Of a DNA stretch of 64,000 nucleotides, positions 36,336 through 46,129 are shown in pieces. The position numbers were made by a program, and so were the translations under genes. Under the pieces are notes generated by a model that ran no database searches, had not been told where the DNA came from, and saw only the letters and a program-made list of their open reading frames with translations. The stretch is from Gaoshiqia hydrogeniformans (GTDB lineage Bacteria > Bacteroidota > Bacteroidia > Bacteroidales > Prolixibacteraceae). The DNA is taken from assembly GCF_049347105.1 (NCBI RefSeq), contig NZ_CP186334.1:5518001-5582000 (forward strand). Direction: 5' to 3'. Positions within the stretch are counted from its first letter, which is position 1. Every line of letters starts with the position of its first letter.

Positions 36336-37337
36336 TTACGAAGCCAGGGTTGCGACCATCACGGCTTTAATGGTGTGCATCCGGTTCTCTGCTTCATCGA
36401 ATACGATGGAAGCCGGGCTTTCAAAAACCTCTTCGGTAACTTCCAGCGCGTCCATCCCGAATTTCTGAAAAATCTCTTCGCCAACTTTTGTTTCCCGGTT
36501 GTGAAATGCCGGTAAGCAGTGCATAAACTTTACACCGGGGTTTCCGGTTAGCTTCATCACCCGGCTGTTTACCCGGTATGGTTTCAGCAGTTCGATACGT
36601 TCGGCCCACACCGACTCCGGTTCACCCATCGATACCCAAACGTCGGTATACAAAAAATCGCAGCCGGTTACAGCATCGTTCACCTGATCGGTGATGGTAA
36701 TTTTTGCGCCGGTTTGTTTTGCAATCTCCTTGCAGGTCTCAACCAGCTCTGCCGCCGGTTGGCATACGGCAGGAGCTGCAATCCGAAAATCCATACCCAT
36801 TTGGGCCGCTCCCACCATCAGCGAATTTCCCATATTAAAGCGGGCGTCGCCGAGGTAACAAAATTTCACCTGCGACAAATCCGTATTCGCATGTTCCTGC
36901 ATCGTCAGGAAGTCAGCCAGGATTTGGGTCGGGTGAAACTCGTTGGTCAGCCCGTTCCATACCGGGACGCCGGCAAAACGGGCCAATTCTTCCACAATAG
37001 CTTGCCCGTAGCCGCGGTATTCAATCCCGTCGTACATGCGCCCAAGGACGCGGGCAGTGTCTTTCATCGATTCTTTATGACCAATTTGAGAGCCCGAGGG
37101 GCCAAGATAAGTGATATGCGCTCCCTGATCGAATGCCGCCACCTCAAACGCACAACGGGTGCGGGTCGAAGTTTTCTCGAAAATCAGGGCAATATTCTTT
37201 CCTTTCAAAAGCTGTTTTTCTGTGCCGTTATATTTTGCTTCTTTCAGTTCTGCCGATAGTTTCAGCAGGTAAGTGATTTCTTCCGCGTTAAAATCCAGCA
37301 GTTTCAAAAAATGTCTTCCTTTCAAATTGATTTGCAT
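36336..37337 (-). CDS. arcB: Ornithine carbamoyltransferase, catabolic type
   Basis: 333 residues with carbamoyl-phosphate motif STRTRCAFEVAA, HPTQILADFLT and ornithine-binding HCLPAFHNRET. The length and its partner suggest the catabolic enzyme: it converts citrulline and phosphate to ornithine and carbamoyl phosphate, which the carbamate kinase encoded 91 bases upstream uses to make ATP. No arginine deiminase is in view. Biosynthetic enzymes in Bacteroidota usually act on acylated ornithine, a different subfamily. Confidence 0.85.
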   Translation of the reverse strand: MQINLKGRHFLKLLDFNAEEITYLLKLSAELKEAKYNGTEKQLLKGKNIALIFEKTSTRTRCAFEVAAFDQGAHITYLGPSGSQIGHKESMKDTARVLGRMYDGIEYRGYGQAIVEELARFAGVPVWNGLTNEFHPTQILADFLTMQEHANTDLSQVKFCYLGDARFNMGNSLMVGAAQMGMDFRIAAPAVCQPAAELVETCKEIAKQTGAKITITDQVNDAVTGCDFLYTDVWVSMGEPESVWAERIELLKPYRVNSRVMKLTGNPGVKFMHCLPAFHNRETKVGEEIFQKFGMDALEVTEEVFESPASIVFDEAENRMHTIKAVMVATLAS

Positions 37338-37364
37338 GGTATTGATTTTATAGATTGGTTACTT

Positions 37365-37430
37365 GCATGGAGCATGGAGCATGGAGCATGGAGCATGGAG
37401 TTGGAACTTGAAACTTGAAACTTGAAACTC
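37365..37430. repeat. Two adjacent 7-bp tandem repeats in the arcC-arcB spacer
   Basis: GCATGGA is repeated five times without error at 37365-37399, and AACTTGA is repeated three and a half times from 37405. The units differ but share the 7-bp period. They fill most of the 91-bp gap between the two arginine-catabolic genes. Confidence 0.95.
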
Positions 37431-38382
37431 ACTCATAATGCAACGTAATTTTTGAACCGTACGATTTGTCTTCCAGCTTTTTGGCCTCGGTAATGACGCT
37501 TTTCTCACCTCCTTTTTCAATGAAACGCAGGCAAGCTTTTATCTTCGGGGCCATCGTTCCTTCTCCAAAAGTACCGTTTTCAAGATACATTTTCGTATCG
37601 GCATAATCTAAAAATTCGAGCTTCTCCTGGCTCGGGAGACCATAATCTTTGTAAATAAAAGATACATCGGTTAAAATATAAAATTCATTAGCCCCGATTT
37701 CCGACGCCAGCAGCGACGAGGTCATATCTTTGTCGACAACGGCATCCAGCGTGCGCAACTCGTTGTTGGCGTCGTAGTAAACCGGAATGCCGCCTCCACC
37801 GGCTGTAATAACGATATTGCCGGCCCGCGCCATGTCTTCAATCACATCTTTATTGAGTATATCGATGGGGTCGGGCGATGATACGACCCTTCGCCAGCCA
37901 TCGCGGTTTTTAACCGATGGTTTAAACAACCAGCCTTTCGCTTGTTTCAGTTCTTCGGCTTCGGCTTCAGTATAAATTTTTCCAATCCGTTTGGAGGGGT
38001 TTTCAAAGGCAGGATCAACCGGATCGACGGTAACCATACTGATCACGGAGATGATGTGTTTTTTTATACCGTGTTTGTTGAGCACATTCCGGAGCATCCG
38101 CTCAATCATATAACCAATACCGCCCTGCGAATCGGCCACACAAATGTCGAGAGGCATGGGAACGATGCCGTACAACTGTTCGCCTGCATCGTTCCGCATC
38201 AGGATATTACCTACCTGGGGTCCGTTGCCATGCGTGATCACGAGCTGATAACCTGATTTGATCAGGTGTACCAGGTTTTCAAGGGTTTCCGTGGTGTTGG
38301 CTTCCTGCTGTTCGATCGATCCGGCTTCGTCGCCACGCAATAAAGCATTGCCTCCTAAAGCAATTACGGCTAATTTTTTCAT
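37429..38382 (-). CDS. arcC: Carbamate kinase
   Basis: 317 residues from ATG 38382, chosen because MKKLAVIALGGNALLRG is the family N-terminus; the frame is open ten codons further upstream. Motifs ITHGNGPQVGN, ISMVTVD and the C-terminal PKIKACLRFIEKGG are typical of the amino-acid kinase fold. It makes ATP from carbamoyl phosphate and forms an operon with the downstream carbamoyltransferase gene. Confidence 0.93.
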   Translation of the reverse strand: MKKLAVIALGGNALLRGDEAGSIEQQEANTTETLENLVHLIKSGYQLVITHGNGPQVGNILMRNDAGEQLYGIVPMPLDICVADSQGGIGYMIERMLRNVLNKHGIKKHIISVISMVTVDPVDPAFENPSKRIGKIYTEAEAEELKQAKGWLFKPSVKNRDGWRRVVSSPDPIDILNKDVIEDMARAGNIVITAGGGGIPVYYDANNELRTLDAVVDKDMTSSLLASEIGANEFYILTDVSFIYKDYGLPSQEKLEFLDYADTKMYLENGTFGEGTMAPKIKACLRFIEKGGEKSVITEAKKLEDKSYGSKITLHYE

Positions 38383-38637
38383 TGAAAGATGAATTACATC
38401 AGACACAAACATAAAAAATCAACGCGATTCTAAATCTGAATTTTGCTTGATTTTTCGCCGATATCAAATGCTATAAAACACTGATTAATTGAGTCTTTTA
38501 TAAATTAAAACAAAAAGATCATCCTGAATGACAATTTGAAAACAGGAGGAATAGTTTTCGTTTTGGATTGATGATATTGAAGTTTTTTTCGTAATTTTTG
38601 TCATCAAATAATCAGGTACACCAAAATAAACCGACCC

Positions 38638-39567
38638 ATGATCTACGACGAAAAATCTTTCCGCCCCGATATGCCGGATAGTCCGGAACTGTATCAGAAA
38701 ATTATCGACGCTCTGCCCATCCCGATCTTTTTCCGCGATATCAACGGCATCTACCGGTCGACCAACAAGGCTCACGAAATTTTCAGCGGCCGAAACCGGG
38801 AACAGATCACCGGGAAGACGGTGTTTGACGTGCAGCCGCCCGAAATTGCCGAGATCTACGCCTTGCGCGATCAGGAATTGTTCGACAGCCCGGGCAACCA
38901 GGTTTATGAAACTAAGTTTCGCCAGCCCGACGGATCGTTACACGACGTGGTGTTCAATAAAGCGGTCATCCGCGATGATGCCGGAAATGTCATGGGGATT
39001 GTCGGTTCGATTTTTGACATTACCGACCGGAAAAAAGCAGAACGGAAACTGGAAAAAGCCAAGGAGGGCACTGTCATCGCGTCGGCCATGCTCCATAAAA
39101 TCAAAGCCGGGATCATTATCGTGGACAATGAACTTAAGGTACTCGATTCGAACCAGGGATTTGCCCGGTTGTTTGGCGAAGAAACCGAAGAACTTTACGA
39201 AACCATTCCCGGTCTGACCGGCGCCGACCTGAAAGAACTGGTTCCCGAGGTAGTGTATAAAATGTTTGCCTCCATCATGGCTTCAGGCGAAAACATGCTC
39301 GAACGCGACCTCAAAATTCAAAACAAACTGCTGCACGTGTCGGTGGTTACCATTTACAAAAACAGGGTAGTCGGGGCGCTCATCCGCGATATGTCGGCCC
39401 CCTCGCTTGTTCGCGAAGAAATCATCAGCCGGGCGCAGCGGGTAAATAAGCAAAACCTCGAAACGGTGCAGAAAATCGCCTTCCTGCTTGGCGAAAATGC
39501 CTCGCTGACTGAAGAATTACTGAACTCGATTATCGAATCATACAAATACGGGGAGGACGAAAAGTAA
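38638..39567 (+). CDS. PAS-domain sensor protein without an output kinase
   Basis: 309 residues with a PAS/PAC unit at about 16-133 (YQKIIDALPIPIFFRDINGI, VGSIFDITDRKKAE) and a second PAS-like domain at about 145-260 (LHKIKAGIIIVDNELKVLDS). A helical tail follows. No kinase, GGDEF or HTH domain is present. The stop codon overlaps the start of the SpoIIE phosphatase gene (TAATG), so the two proteins are translationally coupled and probably interact. Such PAS-SpoIIE pairs are known next to [FeFe]-hydrogenase genes in anaerobes; no hydrogenase is in this window. Confidence 0.82.
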   Translation: MIYDEKSFRPDMPDSPELYQKIIDALPIPIFFRDINGIYRSTNKAHEIFSGRNREQITGKTVFDVQPPEIAEIYALRDQELFDSPGNQVYETKFRQPDGSLHDVVFNKAVIRDDAGNVMGIVGSIFDITDRKKAERKLEKAKEGTVIASAMLHKIKAGIIIVDNELKVLDSNQGFARLFGEETEELYETIPGLTGADLKELVPEVVYKMFASIMASGENMLERDLKIQNKLLHVSVVTIYKNRVVGALIRDMSAPSLVREEIISRAQRVNKQNLETVQKIAFLLGENASLTEELLNSIIESYKYGEDEK

Positions 39568-40748
39568 TGCCTGATTTTCATGTCGAAGTTGACGTTCAGC
39601 AAAAACAAGCCAAAGGCGAAGTGGTTTGCGGCGATGTGTTCCACACCCGGCGGATCAGCGAGGAAGGACGCACCATCCTGGTTTTGTCCGATGGCATCGG
39701 CCATGGTGTAAGGGCAAACGTACTGGCCACGCTAACGGCATCTATGGCCTTAAACTATACCTCTTTTCATACTAAACCCGAAATTGCCGCGAATATTTTC
39801 ATGCGGGTGTTGCCCCGAAGCAGTGACGGCAAGGAAAGTTATGCCACCTTCACCATTATTGAAATAGACAATAATGAGTTGGTGCGTATCATTAATTACG
39901 ATAACCCACCCACCATCATTCTGCGCAACGGACATCCTTTTGCTCCGCGCGAAATTGAAATGAACATCCGTGGCGAAGAAAACGTGGGCAAAATCTTACG
40001 TATCCGCGAGTTTAAACCGCAAAAAGGCGACCGCGTGATTTTTATCACCGACGGCGTAGCGCAGAGCGGGCTGGGCAGCAAAAAGCATCCCGAGGGCTGG
40101 GGACAACCGGAGGTATCGCTGTTTGCCCAAAAACAGATCGCCCGCGAATCCGAAATATCGGCAACCCGTTTAGCCCGAAAAATACTGAACCAGGCCGCCA
40201 TGAACGATGACTTTGAGTTAAAAGACGACACCAGCTGCGGAGTGGTCTATTTCAGACAGCCGCGTGAATTTATGCTGATTACCGGACCCCCGTTTTACAA
40301 AATCAAAGACTACGACTTTGTAAAGCGGGTGCAGGATTTTCCCGGGAAGAAAATCATCTGCGGCGGAACAACTGCAGAGATCATCGCTCGCGAACTTAAC
40401 CTCGAAGTCAATATTCAGCACCGCTATGCCGACATCGCGATTCCGCCAACCGCCCGGATGGAAGGCTTTGAAATGGTCACCGAGGGCATTCTGACCATGG
40501 GAAAAGTGGAAGAAATCCTGGAAACTTATACCAGCGACACGCGGTTAGGAAATTCGCCGCCTGAAGAGGTAGTCAAACTGCTCATGGACCACGACACCAT
40601 TCACATTATTGTAGGAACCCGGATCAACTGGGCTCACCAGGATCCTGACCAACCGGTTGAACTTGAAATCAGGAAGTTTGTTGTAAAACGCATTGTCAAA
40701 CTATTGGAAGAACGTTTTTTCAAACAAGTCAGGGTGGAATTTGTATAA
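39567..40748 (+). CDS. SpoIIE-type PP2C serine/threonine phosphatase
   Basis: 393 residues. Residues 1-230 are the SpoIIE domain with metal-binding LVLSDGIGHGVRANVLA, FITDGVAQSG and DDTSCGVV. The last 160 residues (GKKIICGGTTAEIIARELN, PPTARMEGFEMVTEGILTM) form an extra domain of unknown function seen in PAS-coupled SpoIIE proteins of anaerobes. It should remove a phosphate from a partner controlled by the PAS protein. No anti-sigma kinase or STAS gene is adjacent. Confidence 0.85.
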   Translation: MPDFHVEVDVQQKQAKGEVVCGDVFHTRRISEEGRTILVLSDGIGHGVRANVLATLTASMALNYTSFHTKPEIAANIFMRVLPRSSDGKESYATFTIIEIDNNELVRIINYDNPPTIILRNGHPFAPREIEMNIRGEENVGKILRIREFKPQKGDRVIFITDGVAQSGLGSKKHPEGWGQPEVSLFAQKQIARESEISATRLARKILNQAAMNDDFELKDDTSCGVVYFRQPREFMLITGPPFYKIKDYDFVKRVQDFPGKKIICGGTTAEIIARELNLEVNIQHRYADIAIPPTARMEGFEMVTEGILTMGKVEEILETYTSDTRLGNSPPEEVVKLLMDHDTIHIIVGTRINWAHQDPDQPVELEIRKFVVKRIVKLLEERFFKQVRVEFV

Positions 40749-40855
40749 ACATACACCGGAATGTGGCCGGAGCGACCATTTCATCCGACTTAACCGGGAA
40801 AATCGTTCATGTTAAAATTATTTGATAGTTTTATCCGGCAATTTCAAGTCATGGA

Positions 40856-41446
40856 ATGAAAGAGACTTCTACTGTGGAAGAAATGAACCAGTTGACCAAA
40901 AGAATCAGGCAAGGCGATATCAAAGCCTTTGATCTTTTATATGCGCAATTCAGCGAACGATTGTTTGGCTTTGCTTTCTCCATGCTGAAAAACCACGAAG
41001 ATGCGAAGGAAGTGGTGCAGGAAACCTTTCTGAAGCTTTGGAAAAAACGCGATCAGCTTGATTCGTCGCAATCCGTAAAAGCCTTGCTTTTCTCTGTTTC
41101 ATACCACATCGTCATCGATTTACTGCGCAAAAGGTTAAAAGAAAACCAATACTTGCAGGAACTGCACGCCCGTTTCGCCGAAAATGAACCCGGCGCTGAT
41201 CATCTAGCCGACTACAACGAACTGAACAACGAATTGCAAAAAGCCATATCGGCCTTACCTGAACAACGGAAAAAAATTTATCAGTTAAGCCGCGAAGAAG
41301 GATTAAGCCACAAAGAGATCGCCGGAATCCTGAATATTTCGGTAAAAACAGTTGAAAATCAGATTAACCTCGCGCTAAAAACAATACGCCGGCAACTGGA
41401 TTCAGGCAAATTTCTGAACCTGCTTTTTATCGTTCTGTTCCTTTAA
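40856..41446 (+). CDS. RNA polymerase ECF sigma factor (FecI-like)
   Basis: 196 residues with region 2 (FDLLYAQFSERLFGFAFSML, DAKEVVQETFLKLWKKRD) and region 4 (ALPEQRKKIYQLSREEGLSH, NISVKTVENQINLALKTIRR). ECF factors of this type in Bacteroidota are released by a FecR partner and turn on a SusC/SusD locus. Here FecR, SusC and SusD follow in that order, the standard arrangement of an ECF/FecR-controlled glycan utilisation locus. Confidence 0.93.
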   Translation: MKETSTVEEMNQLTKRIRQGDIKAFDLLYAQFSERLFGFAFSMLKNHEDAKEVVQETFLKLWKKRDQLDSSQSVKALLFSVSYHIVIDLLRKRLKENQYLQELHARFAENEPGADHLADYNELNNELQKAISALPEQRKKIYQLSREEGLSHKEIAGILNISVKTVENQINLALKTIRRQLDSGKFLNLLFIVLFL

Positions 41447-41584
41447 AAGGATTTTTTTTGAAAAAAAGTTGTTTTTGCTTGGGGGGTATCCAAAGATTTC
41501 ACGTATTACCCGTAAATATTTCAGGAAGAAGTTGCACCAAAGTAAGCATCACCCGGAATATCACTGATCTTAATTTACAATAAA

Positions 41585-42655
41585 ATGTCAACTGAAAAAG
41601 ATACAGCATCCCTGATTCAGAAATACCTGGAGAACAAATGTCATCCGGATGAATTAAATACGATTATTCATCTGTTCCAGCAAAAAGAACATGAACAACA
41701 AATTCAGGACTTGCTTTTTGAATACTGGAGGAATACGCCGTCGTTCCAACATAAAATTGCACGCGAAGAGCTTAATCAAATGCTGGACTCGATCCACCAC
41801 CGGATTAATCTGGACGAAACATCAACAAAGGCCGGAAGGAGAAAGATTATTTATTTCGGCATGCGTGCAGCAGCCATCTTATTTATTCCCCTGTTAATTA
41901 CCAGTCTTTGGCTGCTCTCGAACAAGGGCGCCTACCGCCGGGAGCAAGCCTGGATTACCCTGGAAACACCACCCGGATCGAGATTGAAAACTACGCTGCC
42001 CGACGGGACCGAAGTATGGCAAAATGCAGGAACCAGCCTGCAATACCCTGCCGAATTTACCAAACGGAACAGAGAGGTAATCCTGACCGGAGAGGCTTAT
42101 TTCCATGTTTCTTCTGATCTGAAAAACCCGTTTTATGTGAAAACAGCTGACGGGACCATTAAAGTCACCGGGACGAAGTTTAATGTTTCAGCTTTTCCCG
42201 ACGATAACTTTTCGTCGGTTGTGCTCGAAGAAGGAAAAGTGTCGTACACTCCCGCCGGCAAGGAAGAAGAACCGATAGCGCTTTTGCCGGAAGAGCAAAT
42301 GATCTATCTGAGAAATTCCGGATCGCTGATCAAACAAAGAACTGATGTGGAAAAATATACGTCATGGACCGAAGGAAAGCTGATCTTCCGAAACGACCCG
42401 CTCTCTGAAGTCATTGCCCGTTTGCAGCGTTGGTATAATGCCGAAATTATCCTGTCCGACCCCAACCGGAAACTGGGAGAGCTCACCTTTACCTTAACCG
42501 TCAAAAATGAAACCTTGCCCCAGGTTCTCGAGTACCTCGCTCAGGCTGCCAACCTTTCTTTTGAAACACAACAGGCCGTCAGCGAGACCATTAACGGACC
42601 TGAAAAAAAGAAATATATTTTATCAAAAAACGAGAAAAACAAAATGCCTATGTAA
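41585..42655 (+). CDS. FecR-family anti-sigma regulator
   Basis: 356 residues: an N-terminal cytoplasmic sigma-binding part, one membrane helix near residues 95-113 (RAAAILFIPLLITSLWLLS), a periplasmic FecR domain (ETPPGSRLKTTLPDGTEVWQ, VILTGEAYFHVS) and a C-terminal DUF4974 domain (LSEVIARLQRWYNAEIILSD). It senses the loaded SusC-type transporter and controls the preceding sigma factor. Spacing of 138 bases after the sigma gene is usual. Confidence 0.93.
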   Translation: MSTEKDTASLIQKYLENKCHPDELNTIIHLFQQKEHEQQIQDLLFEYWRNTPSFQHKIAREELNQMLDSIHHRINLDETSTKAGRRKIIYFGMRAAAILFIPLLITSLWLLSNKGAYRREQAWITLETPPGSRLKTTLPDGTEVWQNAGTSLQYPAEFTKRNREVILTGEAYFHVSSDLKNPFYVKTADGTIKVTGTKFNVSAFPDDNFSSVVLEEGKVSYTPAGKEEEPIALLPEEQMIYLRNSGSLIKQRTDVEKYTSWTEGKLIFRNDPLSEVIARLQRWYNAEIILSDPNRKLGELTFTLTVKNETLPQVLEYLAQAANLSFETQQAVSETINGPEKKKYILSKNEKNKMPM

Positions 42656-42759
42656 GCATAATCAAGCAAAAGGGGAAGATGCGCTAACATCCTCCCCCGG
42701 GTTTCTTAAAATAACAATCTTCTCTGTAAAAATTGTCAAACTCAAACCATTTCAAAATT

Positions 42760-45700
42760 ATGGAAAAAATTCGTAAAAGGATTGACCCGGGAAATTTTTA
42801 TCCGCAGGTCAGAAAATTTGGAAGAATTATGAAACTAACAATCCTCCTTGTCATTTTCGTTATTGGTCAGGCCTTGGCCATTGATTCCTATTCGCAAGGC
42901 ACACGCCTGTCGCTGAATATGAATAATACCACCGTGAAAGAGGTTTTGCTGAACATCGAAAAAAACAGCGAATTCTTCTTTATGTACAGCAATAAGTATA
43001 TCGATGTTGACCGGAAGGTGAGCGTACAACTCACCGACAAAAGAATCGATGAAATTCTGGATGAGATTTTCCGGGGAACAGCTGTCAGGTACGACATTAA
43101 AGACCGCCAGATTATCCTCAGCCTGGCGCAACAAGGAAGCGCCGCTGTCAGTCAGTTAAGTCAGCAACCCGCCCTGGTTCGCGGGACGGTGTTGGACGAC
43201 AATGGTAGTCCGATCCCCGGGGCCACTGTAATTCAAAAAAGCACATCCAAAGGAACCATCACCGATTTTGACGGCAAGTTCGGCCTGGAAGTATCCGGAA
43301 GCAACCCCGTCCTGGTTTTCTCTTTTGTCGGCATGAAGAGTGAAGAAGTTAGCTACACCGGGCAACAAACCATCAACGTAACCCTTAAAGCTGACGTGGT
43401 TGGTTTGGAGGAAGTCGTTGCCATCGGTTATGGCCGGAACTCGCGCAAAAACCTGTCAAGCGCAGTTACCTCTGTTAAGTCAGACGACCTGAACCGCGGA
43501 GCTATCGCCGACGTTGGACAGTTGCTGCAGGGAAAAGTACCGGGATTGAATATTTCATCCAGTGGAGACCCAACACGCGGGGCAACCATTATCATGCGCG
43601 GGGCTTCAACCATTAACAGTTCGCAAAGTCCTTTCTATGTAATCGACGGTGTTCCCGGAGCCGACATTTCACTGGTTGCTCCCGACGATATCGTTTCAGT
43701 GGATGTATTGAAAGATGCGGCAGCAACTTCAATCTATGGTAACCGCGCTGCGAATGGTGTGATCATGATTACCACCAAAAGAGGCAAAAAAGACCTGGAG
43801 CAAATATCCTATAACGGTTACGTGGGTATCGAAAGTGTTTCGAACCAACTCGACATGATGGATGCCAATCAGTTGCGATCTTTCCTTGATAAAAACAACA
43901 TGAGTTTTGCTCCCGAAGATGATATGGGCGCCAATACCAACTGGCAAAAGGAAATTCAACGTTCAGCCGCTATCTCAACCAGCCACAACCTTTCGTACAG
44001 CGGGGGCAATGAGCGCAGCAATTACATCGCCAGTATTACGTATATCGACAAACAGGGTATTTTGCTCAGCAGTAACCAAAACCGTATTGTTGCGCGCATG
44101 GCCATCGAACAGTTGGCATTTAACGATAAAGTAAAATTCGGATTGAGCGTGACCAATTCCAACATCAAAAACACGAAAGTACCTCAACGAAACTCGGCCT
44201 TGTTGCAAGCGGCAAAGTATCTTCCGGTAACCGCACCGAAAAATGCTGACGGAACCTATTTCGAAAACTTTAACCACTCAGGTTACTTTAACCCGCTGGC
44301 TATCATTGAACAGGCTGATGACGATTCAAAAATAAACACACTGCTTGGTAATTTCACCACAGAAGTGACCCTGCCCTACGGTTTCAAATACAACCTGAAT
44401 GTAGCCTACCAAAAAAATACTTCGCTGAACGGAGAATACTACAACAGTTATTATGCAACGTACTACAACAGCGCCCAATTTTATAATAATCCCGATCCAC
44501 CAGCGGTACACTCCATCATCAACTTTGGAGACAATGGGCTTGCAATCCGGAGTTCCTACCAAAACACCAATGTAATTTTTGAGAATTACCTGACCTGGGC
44601 CAAAGAATTCGGGAAGCACAACATCAATGCAGTAGTCGGTTATTCGTGGCAAGACGACATATTGGGCGATGGGTTTAAAGCAAGTAATACCAATTTCCCG
44701 GTAGACAATGTAAGTTACAACAACCTTGCCCTGGGGGACTATTCAACCGTAAGTAATTACCGGGTTGATTTTGGAGCGCTGAATGCTTACCAAAAAACCC
44801 GTTTGATTTCGGACTTTGCCCGTCTGAACTACAGTTATGACTCCAGATATATGTTACAAGCATCAATTCGTCGGGATGGTAGCTCCGTCTTTGGCGAAAA
44901 TAAGAAATGGGGTTATTTCCCATCTGTTGGCCTAGCCTGGCGAATTGACCAGGAAGGGTTCATGAAGGGACAAAGTTTCTTCCAGGATTTGAAACTTCGC
45001 GGTAGTTACGGGGTCACCGGTAACTCATCTGGATTCGATGCTTATACCGCGCAATTCATTATCGACGGACTCGGTTCATTTTACTATAACGGCCAGCAGA
45101 CTAAGGCCTTCGGACCAAGCAAAGCCGCCAATCCAACTTTGGAATGGGAAAAAACAGCGACTACCAACGTTGGGGTAGATTTTGCGGTCCTAAATGGGAA
45201 AATAAGTGGTTATGTTGAAGTTTATAACAAAAAAACCACGGATATGATCTATGATTATGAGGTAAACCCGGTACTGGTTCCAGCCGGAAAGATTACAGCC
45301 AACGGAGGTGAAATGTCGAATAAAGGGATCGAAGTTAGCATTAATGCGGCACCGGTAAAAAACGCCGATTTCAGTTGGTCAACCAGTCTCAATCTGGCCC
45401 ACAACAAGAATGAGATTGTAAAATTAGAAAATCCTTTGTTTATAGGAGGCGACTCTATTCGATATACCCAGCCTGACGGGGGTGGCCAAACCGGCAGTAC
45501 ACTTCAAATCAGAAAAGAAGGCAAGCCAATCGGTCAGTTCTTTACACTGGAATATGCCGGCAAAAATTCCGAAGGGGTTTCACAATATGTTGCCGCCGAC
45601 GGAAGCCTGACGACTAACCCGGCAATCGGCGTTGATTATCACTATCTGGGCAGTCCGCAACCCAAATTGTTGATGGGCTGGACCAACGATTTCAGATACA

Positions 45701-46110
45701 AAAACTTTGACTTGAATATTTTCGTTCGCGGGGTCTTCGGGAATAAGGTTTTCAATGCCACCCGGGCCGATCTGTTCCGCCCAAGTACAGCCCATTCGAC
45801 AAATATATTGGTTGATGTGGCCAACGAGTCTCCCACGGATCTGAATTCTTACAAGTATTCATCCCGCTTCATCGAGAAAGGAAGTTATATTCGTATGGAC
45901 AATGCAACGCTGGGGTACAATTTCAGGAATCTCGGCAAATCCATGAAGAACCTGCGTGTCTATACCTCGGTAAATAACCTGTTTATTATCACAAAATATA
46001 ATGGAATCGATCCGGAAGTGGAGCAAGGAGGCATGGCCCCCGGCGTGGATTCGAATAACTTTTATCCCAAAACCCGGACCGTGTTATTTGGCGTAAAAGC
46101 GACTTTTTAA
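42760..46110 (+). CDS. SusC/RagA-type TonB-linked outer-membrane transporter with STN domain
   Basis: 1116 residues from ATG 42760 (an open TTG nine codons upstream is unlikely). Order of domains: signal segment near residues 21-45, an STN domain (VKEVLLNIEKNSEFFFMYSN) that contacts FecR, a carboxypeptidase-like domain (RGTVLDDNGSPIPGATVIQK), a plug (VDVLKDAAATSIYGNRAANG) and a 22-strand barrel. The STN domain fits control by the upstream ECF/FecR pair. It takes up oligosaccharides together with the downstream SusD protein; the glycan is unknown. Confidence 0.96.
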   Translation: MEKIRKRIDPGNFYPQVRKFGRIMKLTILLVIFVIGQALAIDSYSQGTRLSLNMNNTTVKEVLLNIEKNSEFFFMYSNKYIDVDRKVSVQLTDKRIDEILDEIFRGTAVRYDIKDRQIILSLAQQGSAAVSQLSQQPALVRGTVLDDNGSPIPGATVIQKSTSKGTITDFDGKFGLEVSGSNPVLVFSFVGMKSEEVSYTGQQTINVTLKADVVGLEEVVAIGYGRNSRKNLSSAVTSVKSDDLNRGAIADVGQLLQGKVPGLNISSSGDPTRGATIIMRGASTINSSQSPFYVIDGVPGADISLVAPDDIVSVDVLKDAAATSIYGNRAANGVIMITTKRGKKDLEQISYNGYVGIESVSNQLDMMDANQLRSFLDKNNMSFAPEDDMGANTNWQKEIQRSAAISTSHNLSYSGGNERSNYIASITYIDKQGILLSSNQNRIVARMAIEQLAFNDKVKFGLSVTNSNIKNTKVPQRNSALLQAAKYLPVTAPKNADGTYFENFNHSGYFNPLAIIEQADDDSKINTLLGNFTTEVTLPYGFKYNLNVAYQKNTSLNGEYYNSYYATYYNSAQFYNNPDPPAVHSIINFGDNGLAIRSSYQNTNVIFENYLTWAKEFGKHNINAVVGYSWQDDILGDGFKASNTNFPVDNVSYNNLALGDYSTVSNYRVDFGALNAYQKTRLISDFARLNYSYDSRYMLQASIRRDGSSVFGENKKWGYFPSVGLAWRIDQEGFMKGQSFFQDLKLRGSYGVTGNSSGFDAYTAQFIIDGLGSFYYNGQQTKAFGPSKAANPTLEWEKTATTNVGVDFAVLNGKISGYVEVYNKKTTDMIYDYEVNPVLVPAGKITANGGEMSNKGIEVSINAAPVKNADFSWSTSLNLAHNKNEIVKLENPLFIGGDSIRYTQPDGGGQTGSTLQIRKEGKPIGQFFTLEYAGKNSEGVSQYVAADGSLTTNPAIGVDYHYLGSPQPKLLMGWTNDFRYKNFDLNIFVRGVFGNKVFNATRADLFRPSTAHSTNILVDVANESPTDLNSYKYSSRFIEKGSYIRMDNATLGYNFRNLGKSMKNLRVYTSVNNLFIITKYNGIDPEVEQGGMAPGVDSNNFYPKTRTVLFGVKATF

Positions 46111-46129
46111 CAACTAAACATACGTAACG

